A stretch of DNA of 64,000 nt from Candidatus Fimenecus excrementigallinarum (GTDB lineage Bacteria > Bacillota > Clostridia > Oscillospirales > Acutalibacteraceae): the NCBI GenBank assembly GCA_018714805.1, contig DVMW01000018.1:1-64000 (forward strand), in the 5' to 3' direction. The notes beneath the pieces were generated by a model, which saw nothing but the letters and a program-made list of their open reading frames with translations, was not told where the DNA came from and ran no database searches. Position 1 is the first letter of the stretch, and each line of letters opens with the position of its first letter. Of the stretch, positions 40,884-49,554 are shown piece by piece. The position numbers and the translations under genes are program-made.

Positions 40884-42638
40884 GTGAATTCTGTCTGGAC
40901 AGATAAGGTGGATGCTTCCTGCCCGCTGCCCGAATATCCGCGCCCGCAGCTGGTCCGCGACAACTGGCTGAATCTCAACGGGATTTTTTCCTATGCGGTT
41001 TTGCCGCAGTCCGCAGAGTGGCCCGCGCAGTATGACGGAGAGATTTTGGTGCCCTTTGCAATCGAATCGCAGCTTTCCGGGGTGGAAAAGCCGCTGCTGC
41101 CGACGCAGCACCTCTGGTACCAAAAGCGGTTTACGCTGCCAAAGGCCATGCAGGGCAAGACCGTTCTGCTGCATTTCGGTGCGGTCGACTGGAAATGCCG
41201 CGTGTATATGAACCGGAATTTGGTCGGCGAGCATATCGGCGGGTACTGCGCTTTTTCGCTGGATATTACGCCGTATCTGCTGCCCGGTGAAAACGAGCTT
41301 GTCGTCTGCGTTTACGACCCGACGGACAACGGCTGGCAGCAGCGCGGCAAGCAGGTTTTGCAGACGCGCGGCTTCTGGTACACCGCGACCTCCGGCATTT
41401 GGCAGACCGTGTGGCTGGAGGCGGTCAGCGACTGCTATGTGCAAAGCATCCGCTATACGCCCGACATTGACGAAGGGACTGTTCGCCTGCAAACAGCGCT
41501 CGGCGGGGCGGCGCAAGACGCACAGCTTCGCTTGACCGTTTCCTTTGCCGGGGAGACAGTATTTTCCGACAGCATTGAGCCGGACGCGGCTGTACCCGTG
41601 CCGGACGCAAAGCTTTGGAGCCCGGAAACGCCGAATCTGTATGACGTCAAGCTTGAGGTTTATAAAGACGGCGTGTGCACCGATACGGTCACAAGCTATT
41701 TCGGTATGCGCAAATTCTGTGTGGAAAAAGACGCTGCCGGTATTGCGCGGCTGTTCCTCAACAACAAGCCGTATTTCCAAAAAGGGCTTCTTGACCAGGG
41801 CTACTGGCCGGACGGCGGGCTGACGGCGCCGACGGATGAAGCGATGATTTTCGATATCGCGGAAATGAAGCGCCTCGGCTTCAACATGCTGCGCAAGCAC
41901 ATCAAGGTCGAGCCCCTGCGCTGGTATTACCATTGCGACAGGCTCGGAATGCTTGTCTGGCAGGATATGGTCAGCGGCGGCGCGTATATCGGCGACTTTT
42001 TTGCCGGCGTGCTGCCCAACATCGGGATTTTGCATATACCGGACAACAAAAACTATGCCCGCTTCAAACGCGCAAAGCCCGAATGGCGCGAGGATTTCCG
42101 CCGTGAGCTTTCGGAAATCTTAGACCTTTTGTACAACACGGTCTCTTTGTACGCCTGGGTGCCTTTCAACGAGGCCTGGGGCCAGTTTGACGCGCTGGAG
42201 ATTTGCGAGCGTGTGCGCCGCCAGGACCCGACGCGCGTCGTTGACCACGCAAGCGGCTGGTACGACCAGGGCGGCGGCGATATTCAGAGTATGCATAAGT
42301 ATGTTTTGCCGATTCGTATGCGGCGGCTGGATGACCGCGCGTTTGTGATTACGGAATTCGGCGGCTATTCGCGCAAGGTCCCCGGGCATATCTGGAACCT
42401 GAAAAAGGCGTTCGGCTACCTGATGTTCCCGAACAAGGAAAAGCTGACCGCCGCGTATCGAAGTTTGCTGGAAAAGCAGGTTATCCCGCTTGTGCAGCGC
42501 GGCCTTTCCGGGACAATCTACACGCAGGTCAGCGACGTTGAAAACGAAGTGAACGGTATGTATACCTACGACCGCGCCGAGCTGAAGCTGGACGAACAGA
42601 CGGTTATAGAGCTGAACCGGAAACTGACGTTCGAGTAA
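40884..42638 (+). CDS. Glycoside hydrolase family 2 enzyme (beta-galactosidase/glucuronidase-like), cytoplasmic
   Basis: 584 residues from the GTG at 40884, with AAAGGA 10 bases upstream. Family 2 layout: N-terminal jelly-roll sugar-binding domain (about 10-175, LWYQKRFTLPKAMQGKTVLL, GGYCAFSLDITPYL), Ig-like domain (about 175-270), then TIM barrel. The acid/base is likely E430 in AWVPFNEAWGQ and the nucleophile E491 in VITEFGG. No signal peptide is seen, so it acts on imported glycosides. The protein is shorter than LacZ and typical of the uncharacterised GH2 proteins of gut Clostridia; galactosidase, glucuronidase or mannosidase activity cannot be separated. A WYL regulator gene follows 18 bases later and may control it. 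Confidence 0.88.
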   Translation: MNSVWTDKVDASCPLPEYPRPQLVRDNWLNLNGIFSYAVLPQSAEWPAQYDGEILVPFAIESQLSGVEKPLLPTQHLWYQKRFTLPKAMQGKTVLLHFGAVDWKCRVYMNRNLVGEHIGGYCAFSLDITPYLLPGENELVVCVYDPTDNGWQQRGKQVLQTRGFWYTATSGIWQTVWLEAVSDCYVQSIRYTPDIDEGTVRLQTALGGAAQDAQLRLTVSFAGETVFSDSIEPDAAVPVPDAKLWSPETPNLYDVKLEVYKDGVCTDTVTSYFGMRKFCVEKDAAGIARLFLNNKPYFQKGLLDQGYWPDGGLTAPTDEAMIFDIAEMKRLGFNMLRKHIKVEPLRWYYHCDRLGMLVWQDMVSGGAYIGDFFAGVLPNIGILHIPDNKNYARFKRAKPEWREDFRRELSEILDLLYNTVSLYAWVPFNEAWGQFDALEICERVRRQDPTRVVDHASGWYDQGGGDIQSMHKYVLPIRMRRLDDRAFVITEFGGYSRKVPGHIWNLKKAFGYLMFPNKEKLTAAYRSLLEKQVIPLVQRGLSGTIYTQVSDVENEVNGMYTYDRAELKLDEQTVIELNRKLTFE

Positions 42639-42656
42639 CAAAAGGGGGTAGGGCGT

Positions 42657-43652
42657 ATGGCAAGCTCCAAGCTGAAGCTTTTGTATGTGCTCGAAATCCT
42701 GCTGCGGGAAAGCGACGAGGACCACCCCGTCGACGTGGACAGAATCCTCGTCTACCTGCAAAATCACAACATCCCCTGCGAACGGAAATCCATATACAGC
42801 GACGTTACGGCGCTGCGGGAATACGGCTACGACATCATCACCAAAAAAGGCAGCAGCGGCGGTTATGCGCTGGTCTCCCGCGAGTTTGAGGATGCGGAGC
42901 TGCGGCTGCTGTGCGATGCGGTGCAGGCGGCCGGCTTTATCTCGCCGAAAAAGACGAGGAAGCTTATCGATAAGCTTTTCACGCTCACAAGCGCGCCGCA
43001 GGCTAAGCTTTTGCGCGGGCAGGTGCACGTGGACAACCGGCCGAAATCCGGCAATGAGGAAATTTATTACCACATCGACAAGCTCGGCCGCGCCATTCGA
43101 GGCCATGTACAGGTTCGTGCGCTCTACAGGCGGCGCTTTTTGGCACCGGACAACACGGTCGCCAATTCGGACGTCTGGCACACGGTGAGTCCCTATGCGC
43201 TGATTTGGTCGGACGACCACTATTATCTCATAGCCAACAAGGAAAAGTATTCGAACCTCATGCCCATGCGCATCGACCGCATTAAAAAGCTGGAGATTCT
43301 GCCGGATAAGCCCGCCCGGCATTTTTCGGAGGTTTCCCCGTATGAGACGTCTTTTGATACGGCGGATTATGCGAAGCGGCATTTTCATATGTACTCCGGC
43401 ACGCCGGAGCCCATTGAGCTTGTCTTTGACCCCGATATGCTCGAGCAGATGCTCGACCGCTTCGGCGAGGACGTCCGCTTCCGGCGCAGCGATACCGGCA
43501 AGCTGATTTTGCGGACCGAGGCGGCCGTCAACGACGGCTTTGTTGCCTGGCTGCTGCAATTCGGCGACAAGATTTACGTAAAAAAGCCGGAGGAGCTTAA
43601 AGCGCGCCTGTTCCGAAAAGCGCAGGAAGTCGAACGGGTGTATAAGATTTAG
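42657..43652 (+). CDS. WYL-domain transcriptional regulator (HTH-WYL)
   Basis: 331 residues. N-terminal winged helix-turn-helix of the HTH_11/DeoR-like type (KLKLLYVLEILL, RKSIYSDVTALREYGYDI), followed by the WYL domain (about 140-215), where the family's W-Y-L is represented by VSPYALIWSDDHYYLIAN, and the C-terminal WCX extension (about 240-330). WYL domains bind nucleic-acid or nucleotide ligands and many such proteins respond to DNA damage or phage, but many also control metabolism. Here it is 18 bases behind a GH2 gene, so control of that gene or of a sugar regulon is plausible but unproven. Start has AAAGGGGG upstream. Confidence 0.9.
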   Translation: MASSKLKLLYVLEILLRESDEDHPVDVDRILVYLQNHNIPCERKSIYSDVTALREYGYDIITKKGSSGGYALVSREFEDAELRLLCDAVQAAGFISPKKTRKLIDKLFTLTSAPQAKLLRGQVHVDNRPKSGNEEIYYHIDKLGRAIRGHVQVRALYRRRFLAPDNTVANSDVWHTVSPYALIWSDDHYYLIANKEKYSNLMPMRIDRIKKLEILPDKPARHFSEVSPYETSFDTADYAKRHFHMYSGTPEPIELVFDPDMLEQMLDRFGEDVRFRRSDTGKLILRTEAAVNDGFVAWLLQFGDKIYVKKPEELKARLFRKAQEVERVYKI

Positions 43653-43714
43653 CGGCTTGTGCACAATAAACAAAAAATATTTCCAATTCCGGCCGCATTG
43701 TCCGCGGGCGATAC

Positions 43715-43743
43715 TTGCAAATACGCGGAGATTGTTATAAAAT
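43715..43743 (+). promoter_or_regulatory. Promoter of the glycolytic operon
   Basis: TTGCAA (43715-43720), 17-base spacer, TAAAAT (43738-43743), about 45 bases before pgk. Confidence 0.65.
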
Positions 43744-43790
43744 AATCAAGGTTCCAAAAGAAACGTGCCAACGGAAAGGATGATGTTTCC

Positions 43791-44987
43791 ATGAGTAGTG
43801 CTCTGAACAAAAAGACGGTTGAAGACCTTGACGTAAAAGGCAAGCGCGTGCTTGTCCGCTGCGACTTCAACGTCAAAATGGAAAACGGCGTGATTACAAG
43901 CGACAAGCGTATTGTGGCTTCTCTGCCGACCATTCAGTATCTGATTCGAAACGGTGCGAAGGTAATCCTTTGCTCGCACCTCGGCCGCCCGAAAGGGGAG
44001 TTTAACCCCGAGTTTTCCATGAAGCCGGTTGCCGCGCGGCTTTCCGAGCTGCTCGGCCAGCCCGTAAAGCTTGCCGAGGACGTCGTCGGCAGCAGCGCGC
44101 AGGCGCTTGCGGCCTCGCTGCAGGACGGTGAAGTGCTGCTTCTGGAAAATGTTCGCTTTGAGCCGGGCGAGACGAAAAACGACCCCGAGCTTTCCAAGAA
44201 ATTCGCCGCCCTGGCGGATTTGTATGTCAACGACGCGTTCGGTTCCGCGCACCGCGCCCATTCTTCTACGGCCGGCGTTGCGGACTATCTGCCCTCCGCC
44301 TGCGGCTACCTTATCCAGAAGGAGATTCAGTTCATCGGCGGCGCGCTGGAAAACCCGAAGCGCCCGCTCGTCGCCATTCTCGGCGGCGCAAAGGTGTCGG
44401 ACAAAATCGGTGTGATTACGAACCTTATCGACAAGTGCGACACGCTCATCATCGGCGGCGGCATGGCGTACACCTTCATGAAGGCGCTCGGCCACAACAT
44501 CGGCAATTCGCTGCTGGAGGCGGACAAAGTTGAACTCGCCTCTGAAATGATGCAGAAGGCGAAGGACAAGGGCGTGAAATTCCTTATTCCGGTGGACAAC
44601 AAGGTCGGCCGGGAATATAAGCCGGACACGGAAGCCATGATTGTGCCTTCGGACGATATCCCGGAAGGCTGGATGGGTCTCGACATCGGGCCCGAAACGC
44701 AGAAGCTGTTTGCCAATGCGGTTAAGGACGCCGGAACGGTCATTTGGAACGGCCCGATGGGCGTTTCCGAATGGGACAATTTCGCGGCCGGCACGATTGC
44801 GGTTGCCACGGCTATCGCGGAGAGCGGCGCCATCTCCATCATCGGCGGCGGCGATTCCGCGGCGGCCATTCAGAAGCTTGGCTTTGCGGATAAAATGTCG
44901 CACATCTCCACGGGCGGCGGCGCGTCTCTGGAATACCTTGAAGGCAAGGAGCTTCCCGGCATCGCGGCGCTCGACGACAAAGACTAA
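43791..44987 (+). CDS. pgk: Phosphoglycerate kinase
   Basis: 398 residues, full length. Converts 1,3-bisphosphoglycerate and ADP to 3-phosphoglycerate and ATP. Signatures: [16 protein letters not shown] near the start, [36 protein letters not shown], and the nucleotide-site [11 protein letters not shown] and [13 protein letters not shown] with the C-terminal [18 protein letters not shown]. First gene of a pgk-tpiA-gpmI string, i.e. three consecutive enzymes of lower glycolysis. The gapA gene, which often precedes pgk, is not here. Confidence 0.98.
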   Translation: MSSALNKKTVEDLDVKGKRVLVRCDFNVKMENGVITSDKRIVASLPTIQYLIRNGAKVILCSHLGRPKGEFNPEFSMKPVAARLSELLGQPVKLAEDVVGSSAQALAASLQDGEVLLLENVRFEPGETKNDPELSKKFAALADLYVNDAFGSAHRAHSSTAGVADYLPSACGYLIQKEIQFIGGALENPKRPLVAILGGAKVSDKIGVITNLIDKCDTLIIGGGMAYTFMKALGHNIGNSLLEADKVELASEMMQKAKDKGVKFLIPVDNKVGREYKPDTEAMIVPSDDIPEGWMGLDIGPETQKLFANAVKDAGTVIWNGPMGVSEWDNFAAGTIAVATAIAESGAISIIGGGDSAAAIQKLGFADKMSHISTGGGASLEYLEGKELPGIAALDDKD

Positions 44988-44991
44988 ACGC

Positions 44992-45021
44992 ATACAGGTG
45001 GGCTTTTCTGCCCACCTGTAT
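44992..45021 (+). other. Intercistronic hairpin between pgk and tpiA
   Basis: Perfect 12-bp stem ATACAGGTGGGC / GCCCACCTGTAT with a six-base loop and no T-run. A processing or stability element is more likely than a terminator. Confidence 0.65.
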
Positions 45022-45046
45022 CTCCATATCGAAAGGAGTTTTTCTC

Positions 45047-45814
45047 ATGAACAAAGCTTATCGCAAGGCGGTTATCGCCGGCAACTGGAAAATGAACAAG
45101 ACCCCGCGGGAAGCCGCTGCCCTGATTGAAGAAATGAAGCCGCTTGTCTGCAATGCGGGCTGCGACGTGGTGCTTTGCGTGCCGTATGTCGATATTGCCG
45201 CCGCGGTCGAAACCGCCAAGGGCTCGAATATCAAGATTGGCGCAGAAAACGTCCATTTTAAAGCGTCCGGCGCCTATACCGGCGAGGTTTCCGCGCAAAT
45301 GCTTGTGGAATCGGGCGTCGAATATGTGGTCATCGGCCACAGCGAGCGGCGCACCTATTTCGGCGAGACCGACCAGACCGTCAACCTGCGCACGCTGGCT
45401 GCGCTCGAAGCCGGACTTACCGCCATTGTCTGCGTCGGCGAGACGCTCGAGCAGCGCGAGCTCGGTTACACCGAGACGCTGCTGAAATATCAGACCAAGA
45501 TGGCGCTGACCAACGTCAAGCCCGAGCAGCTGAAAAACGTCATCATCGCTTACGAGCCGGTCTGGGCCATCGGCACGGGTGTGACCGCGACGGCCGACCA
45601 GGCGGACGAGGGCAACGGCTATGTCCGCGCGGCGGTTGCGGAAGCCTACGGCGAAGCGGCGGCGAAGGCGCTGACCGTGCAGTACGGCGGCTCGATGAAC
45701 GCCGGCAATGCGGCGGAGCTGCTCGCGAAGGAAAATGTGGATGGCGGGCTTATCGGCGGCGCGTCGCTGAAAGCGCCTGATTTTGCCGCTATCGTTGACG
45801 CCGCATCGAAATAA
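45047..45814 (+). CDS. tpiA: Triosephosphate isomerase
   Basis: 255 residues. Interconverts dihydroxyacetone phosphate and glyceraldehyde 3-phosphate. Active-site residues are visible: Lys in AGNWKMNKT, the electrophilic His in VIGHSERR, the catalytic Glu in IAYEPVWAIGTG, and the phosphate-binding loops QYGGSMNAGN and GLIGGASLK. AAAGGAG precedes the ATG. gpmI follows 24 bases later. Confidence 0.98.
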   Translation: MNKAYRKAVIAGNWKMNKTPREAAALIEEMKPLVCNAGCDVVLCVPYVDIAAAVETAKGSNIKIGAENVHFKASGAYTGEVSAQMLVESGVEYVVIGHSERRTYFGETDQTVNLRTLAALEAGLTAIVCVGETLEQRELGYTETLLKYQTKMALTNVKPEQLKNVIIAYEPVWAIGTGVTATADQADEGNGYVRAAVAEAYGEAAAKALTVQYGGSMNAGNAAELLAKENVDGGLIGGASLKAPDFAAIVDAASK

Positions 45815-45838
45815 CCAGGACTAAAGGAAGCAGAAAAC

Positions 45839-47374
45839 ATGAAAAAACCGGTCGTATTATGCATAATGGACGGGTTCGGCTACAATCCGTCTGATTACGG
45901 CAACGCGATTCGCGCAGCCAAAACGCCGCGCCTGGACGCCTTAATGCAGCAGAACCCGATGACCTACATCGGCGCATCGGGCATGGACGTCGGCTTGCCG
46001 GACGGGCAGATGGGCAACTCTGAGGTCGGGCACACCAACATCGGCGCGGGCCGGATTGTCTATCAGGAGCTGACCCGGATTACCAAGTCGATTGCGGACG
46101 GCGATTTTTTCCAAAACGAAGCGTTTTTGGCTGCCGTGGAAAACTGCAAAGCGCATGGGTCCGCGCTGCATTTGATTGGCCTGCTGTCCGACGGCGGCGT
46201 GCACAGCCACAACACGCACTTGTATGCGCTGCTGGAGCTGGCGCGGCAAAACGGGCTGCAGAACGTCAACGTCCATTGCCTCTTGGACGGCCGTGACGTT
46301 CCGCCGGCTTCCGGTGTTTCGTATATTCAGGAGCTGCAAGCCAAAATGCAGGAGCTCGGCGTCGGCCGCATTGCGACGGTCATGGGCCGCTTTTACGCCA
46401 TGGACCGCGACAACATTTGGGACCGCGTCGGCATGGCGTACCGCGCCATGGTGGAGCGTGAAGGCGTGCAGACCGACGACCCGGTCGAGGCCGTAAAAGC
46501 CTCCTACGAGACGATTGACGGCGACGGCAAGCACCTGACCGACGAATTTGTTATGCCGACGGTCGTTGCCGGCGGCGCGCCCGTTGCGGCAAACGATTCC
46601 GTCATCTTTTTCAATTTCCGCCCCGACCGCGCGCGTGAGATTACGCGCACCTTTGTGGACCCGGATTTCAAGGGCTTCCCGCGGAAGGGCTTTTTTCCGC
46701 TTTACTATGTCTGCATGACGCAGTACGACGAGGAAATGCCGAACGTGGACGTCGCCTTTGAGCCGGAACGGCTGGTCAACACGATGGGCGAGTATCTTTC
46801 CAAGCTCGGCAAGACGCAGCTGCGCATTGCGGAGACGCAGAAGTACGCGCACGTCACCTTCTTCTATAACGGCGGCGAAGAAAAGGTCTATCCGGGCGAG
46901 GACCGGATTCTGATTGATTCTCCGAAAATCTCGACGTTTGACCTAAAGCCGGAAATGAGCGCATACGAGGTCTGCGACGCGGCCTGCAAGGAGATTCGCA
47001 GCGGGAAATACGATGTGGTTATCCTGAATTATGCCAACTGCGACATGGTCGGCCACACCGGCGTGTTTGACGCGGCCGTCAAGGCGGTGGAAGCCGTCGA
47101 CGAATGCGTCGGCAGGCTGACGGACGCCGTAATGGACATGGGCGGCGTGATTCTCATCACCGCGGACCACGGCAACGCGGACCGGATGTATGAGGAGGAC
47201 GGCACGCCCTTTACGGCGCACACGACGAATCCGGTACCGCTGATTGTGGTCGGGTACCCTTGCAAGCTTAAGGCCGCCGGCGGCAAGCTTTGCGACCTTT
47301 CCCCGACGATGCTGGACATCATGGGGCTTGCACAGCCGCAGGAGATGACCGGCACGTCATTGATTGAAAAATAA
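45839..47374 (+). CDS. gpmI: 2,3-bisphosphoglycerate-independent phosphoglycerate mutase
   Basis: 511 residues, full length. Interconverts 3- and 2-phosphoglycerate through a phosphoserine. First metal-site Asp in IMDGFGYN, the nucleophilic Ser in QMGNSEVGHTNIGAGR, and the second metal set in VGHTGVFDAAVKAVE and ILITADHGNADRM. This manganese-dependent form is usual in Firmicutes and in Bacillus its pH/Mn sensitivity matters for spore dormancy. Its last 18 bases overlap the end of spmB on the other strand, with no room for a terminator between them. Confidence 0.98.
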   Translation: MKKPVVLCIMDGFGYNPSDYGNAIRAAKTPRLDALMQQNPMTYIGASGMDVGLPDGQMGNSEVGHTNIGAGRIVYQELTRITKSIADGDFFQNEAFLAAVENCKAHGSALHLIGLLSDGGVHSHNTHLYALLELARQNGLQNVNVHCLLDGRDVPPASGVSYIQELQAKMQELGVGRIATVMGRFYAMDRDNIWDRVGMAYRAMVEREGVQTDDPVEAVKASYETIDGDGKHLTDEFVMPTVVAGGAPVAANDSVIFFNFRPDRAREITRTFVDPDFKGFPRKGFFPLYYVCMTQYDEEMPNVDVAFEPERLVNTMGEYLSKLGKTQLRIAETQKYAHVTFFYNGGEEKVYPGEDRILIDSPKISTFDLKPEMSAYEVCDAACKEIRSGKYDVVILNYANCDMVGHTGVFDAAVKAVEAVDECVGRLTDAVMDMGGVILITADHGNADRMYEEDGTPFTAHTTNPVPLIVVGYPCKLKAAGGKLCDLSPTMLDIMGLAQPQEMTGTSLIEK

Positions 47375-47881
47375 ACGCACGATCGGTCCGGAAAGCAGAC
47401 AGCTTACCATATCGGCACACAGGGCGCAAAGAACTGTGTGCCGGATTTTTTTTACGCCGACCGCGCCGAAATATACGGTTACGGTATAAAAGGCGGTTTC
47501 CGTCGAAGCCATCAGGACGGAGGCGGTGCGGCCGACAAATGAATCGGGTCCGTATGTGGCCAAAACCGCCTGAAACGCGCCGATGGAGCCGCTGCCGGAA
47601 ACAGGGGAGAGCAGGCACAGCGGCAAAATTTCAACCGGGAAGCCCAATTTCGCAAGATACGGGGTTAGCAGGTCTGCAAGACGTGTCAAAAAGCCGCTTG
47701 CCTCCAGCATTTGCACCGCGAGCAGAAGCCCGGTGAACGATGGCAATAACCCGATTGCCGGCGCCACGCTCTCTTTTGCGCCTTCTAAAAACGCATCCAG
47801 AACCGGAACGCGTTTATATAGGCCGAAGGCGATAAGTCCGCCGATGCAAAACAGCAGGAAAAGCGTGCCGGCCCTATTCAT
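47357..47881 (-). CDS. spmB: Spore maturation protein B
   Basis: 174 residues, a polytopic membrane protein of the nucleoside-recognition (Gate) domain family. Marks include LPSFTGLLLAVQMLEASGFL, LCLLSPVSGSGSIGAFQAVL and TASVLMASTETAFYTVTVYFGAVGVKK. With SpmA it is needed in Bacillus and Clostridium for full spore-core dehydration and heat resistance; the transported solute is unknown. Its start overlaps spmA by 8 bases and its stop overlaps gpmI tail to tail. Confidence 0.93.
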   Translation of the reverse strand: MNRAGTLFLLFCIGGLIAFGLYKRVPVLDAFLEGAKESVAPAIGLLPSFTGLLLAVQMLEASGFLTRLADLLTPYLAKLGFPVEILPLCLLSPVSGSGSIGAFQAVLATYGPDSFVGRTASVLMASTETAFYTVTVYFGAVGVKKIRHTVLCALCADMVSCLLSGPIVRLFFNQ

Positions 47882-48455
47882 GGCGAAGCCTCATAAGGAG
47901 GCGGGTCAGCAGCAGCGTGGCGATGCAGCCAAGCAGGGAGACGCAAAGTGCCGCCGGTAAAATCTCCATGGGCGCCGCCGAGCCGGCCTCCTGACGCAGC
48001 ATGGCGACGGTCGTCGGCAAAATGCGGATGCAGGCGGAATTGAGCGCCACAAATAAAATCATATCGGCTGTCGCCTCGTCCGAATGGGCGGCGCGGCGTT
48101 TGAGCTGCCGCATTGCGGCAATCCCGGCCGGCGTCGCCGCATTGCCGAGCCCCAGAAGGTTTGCGGTCAAGTTCATGGAGATAGCTGATTTTGCCGCCGG
48201 GTCGTCGCGAAGGTCCGGGAAAAGCCGGTTCAAAAGCGGTGAGAACCAGCGTTCCATTCGGGCAATGAGCCCCGCGTCCCTGGCAATGCGCATAAGTCCG
48301 CCCCACAGGCAGAACACGCCGACCATTTTCAGCGTCGTCGTCACAGCCTCCTGCGCAGCGTCGAACACCGCGCCGGAGACCGCCTGCGCGTCCCCGTACA
48401 GCACGGCATACACAATCGAAAACAGAACCATACACGCCCAAATCCGGTTCATCAT
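47874..48455 (-). CDS. spmA: Spore maturation protein A
   Basis: 193 residues, membrane protein with several helices. Typical SpmA content: MNRIWACMVLFSIVYAVLYG, LKMVGVFCLWGGLMRIARDA, and the core MNLTANLLGLGNAATPAGIAAM followed by FVALNSACIRILPTTVAMLR. Partner of SpmB in spore-core dehydration; the spmA-spmB overlap of 8 bases suggests coupled translation. Two Met codons open the gene (MM); the second is equally possible. It diverges from the abrB-type gene. Confidence 0.93.
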   Translation of the reverse strand: MMNRIWACMVLFSIVYAVLYGDAQAVSGAVFDAAQEAVTTTLKMVGVFCLWGGLMRIARDAGLIARMERWFSPLLNRLFPDLRDDPAAKSAISMNLTANLLGLGNAATPAGIAAMRQLKRRAAHSDEATADMILFVALNSACIRILPTTVAMLRQEAGSAAPMEILPAALCVSLLGCIATLLLTRLLMRLRHE

Positions 48456-48505
48456 CCCGCATCACCGCTACAGCGTATGCGCCGGCGGAAAAAAATATGC
48501 GGTTG

Positions 48506-48536
48506 TTGACAAAAATGTCAAAAAATGTAATAATAA
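48506..48536. promoter_or_regulatory. abrB-type gene promoter with palindromic -35 region
   Basis: TTGACA (48506-48511), AAAA, TGTCAA (48516-48521) forms a perfect inverted repeat. On the plus strand TTGACA is a -35 with TAATAA-like -10 choices at 48528 or 48531. On the minus strand the same palindrome offers a TTGACA toward spmA. It may double as an operator. Confidence 0.55.
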
Positions 48537-48569
48537 CAGCAAGTTCCCAAAAAAAAGGAGGAAGGACCG

Positions 48570-48857
48570 ATGAAATCGACCGGAATCGTCCGTGGATTGG
48601 ACAAAATGGGCCGGATTGTTTTGCCGATGGAAATCCGCAAAATGCTGCATTTGGTCGAGGATAAAAGCTGTGTGGAATTTTACACGGAAGCGGACACGGT
48701 CATCCTCAAAAAATACACGCCCGCCTGTATTTTCTGCGACCGCGCGGATGATACGGTGGAGTATCACGGTATGAAAATCTGCCGGGACTGTCTGCGCAAG
48801 CTCAACGCGCTTGCAGAGGAGCAGGAAGCGCCGGCGCCTTCACCGGACGCCGGTTAA
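48570..48857 (+). CDS. AbrB/SpoVT-type transcriptional regulator with Cys-rich tail
   Basis: 95 residues. The N-terminal swapped-hairpin AbrB domain reads MKSTGIVRGLDKMGRIVLPM then EIRKMLHL, close to Bacillus AbrB/Abh/SpoVT. After residue 50 there is a C-x2-C (C53, C56) and a second C-x2-C (C71, C74), a zinc-ribbon-like addition not found in AbrB itself. AbrB-type proteins act as transition-state repressors; the targets here are unknown. GGAGG lies 8-9 bases before the ATG. It is divergent from spmA across a palindromic promoter region and is closed by a strong bidirectional terminator. Confidence 0.92.
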   Translation: MKSTGIVRGLDKMGRIVLPMEIRKMLHLVEDKSCVEFYTEADTVILKKYTPACIFCDRADDTVEYHGMKICRDCLRKLNALAEEQEAPAPSPDAG

Positions 48858-48864
48858 ACCGCAA

Positions 48865-48901
48865 AAAATCCCTCCGCACCGGTTTGGTGCGGAGGGATTT
48901 T
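48865..48901. terminator. Bidirectional terminator (abrB-type gene / rex)
   Basis: Perfect 16-bp stem AAAATCCCTCCGCACC / GGTGCGGAGGGATTTT with a five-base loop. Confidence 0.9.
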
Positions 48902-48915
48902 CGTTTGTGCAGCGC

Positions 48916-49545
48916 TTACAGGTTATTCAGATGATAGCTGAGCGTCATCAGGCTGTCGGACAAATGCACGTTTTCGACCGCAACGCCCGGATAGTTTGCC
49001 GCAATGTCATAATGTGTGAAGTTCCAAAAGCCCTTCACCCCGAGGCGGACAAGCTCCTCCGTGACCTCCGCGGCGTTGTCGCTCGGAATGCAGAGGACGG
49101 CGACAGTCGGCGCGTTTTCCCGGCAAAAGTCATACAGCCCGCCGATGTGCCGAATCGGGAGCCCGCGCACAAGCTGGCCGGCCAACGCCTCGTTGCGGTC
49201 AAAGATGCCAATCAGATTGAAGCCGCGCTCTTCAAAGGACATATGCGCAGCCACCGCTCTGCCGAGGTTCCCTGCGCCGATAAGCACGGTTTTTGCCTTT
49301 TTATTGACACCCAGAATCTTTCCAATCTCCGCATACAGCTGGCTGACGTTGTATCCGTAGCCCTGCTGTCCAAAGCCGCCGAAGCAGTTTAAGTCCTGCC
49401 GGATTTGCGAAGCGGTAAAGCCCATCCGCTTCGAAAGCTCGCTGCTGGAAATGCGCTGCAGACCGGCTTTTTTCATTTCGCCCAGGAACCGGTAATACCG
49501 GGGCAGGCGCTTGATGACGGAAAGGGAAACATCGTTTTTCGCCAT
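48916..49545 (-). CDS. rex: Redox-sensing transcriptional repressor Rex
   Basis: 209 residues. N-terminal winged helix (VIKRLPRYYRFLGEM, SSSELSKRMGFTASQIRQDL, FGGFGQQGYGYNV) and a Rossmann fold with the dinucleotide motif G90-A-G-N-L-G95. Rex senses the NADH/NAD+ ratio: NADH binding releases it from DNA and lets fermentation and NAD-regenerating genes be expressed. It starts 9 bases after icd on the same strand, so it is apparently made from the acn-icd-rex transcript, tying a redox regulator to an NAD(P)-linked oxidative branch. No matching Rex operator was found by eye near its own promoter. Confidence 0.97.
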   Translation of the reverse strand: MAKNDVSLSVIKRLPRYYRFLGEMKKAGLQRISSSELSKRMGFTASQIRQDLNCFGGFGQQGYGYNVSQLYAEIGKILGVNKKAKTVLIGAGNLGRAVAAHMSFEERGFNLIGIFDRNEALAGQLVRGLPIRHIGGLYDFCRENAPTVAVLCIPSDNAAEVTEELVRLGVKGFWNFTHYDIAANYPGVAVENVHLSDSLMTLSYHLNNL

Positions 49546-49554
49546 GTCCTCACC

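Noticed and set aside
42120..43673. 517-codon minus-strand open frame across the GH2 and WYL genes
   Set aside because: It spans two unrelated real genes, so it can only be a shadow.
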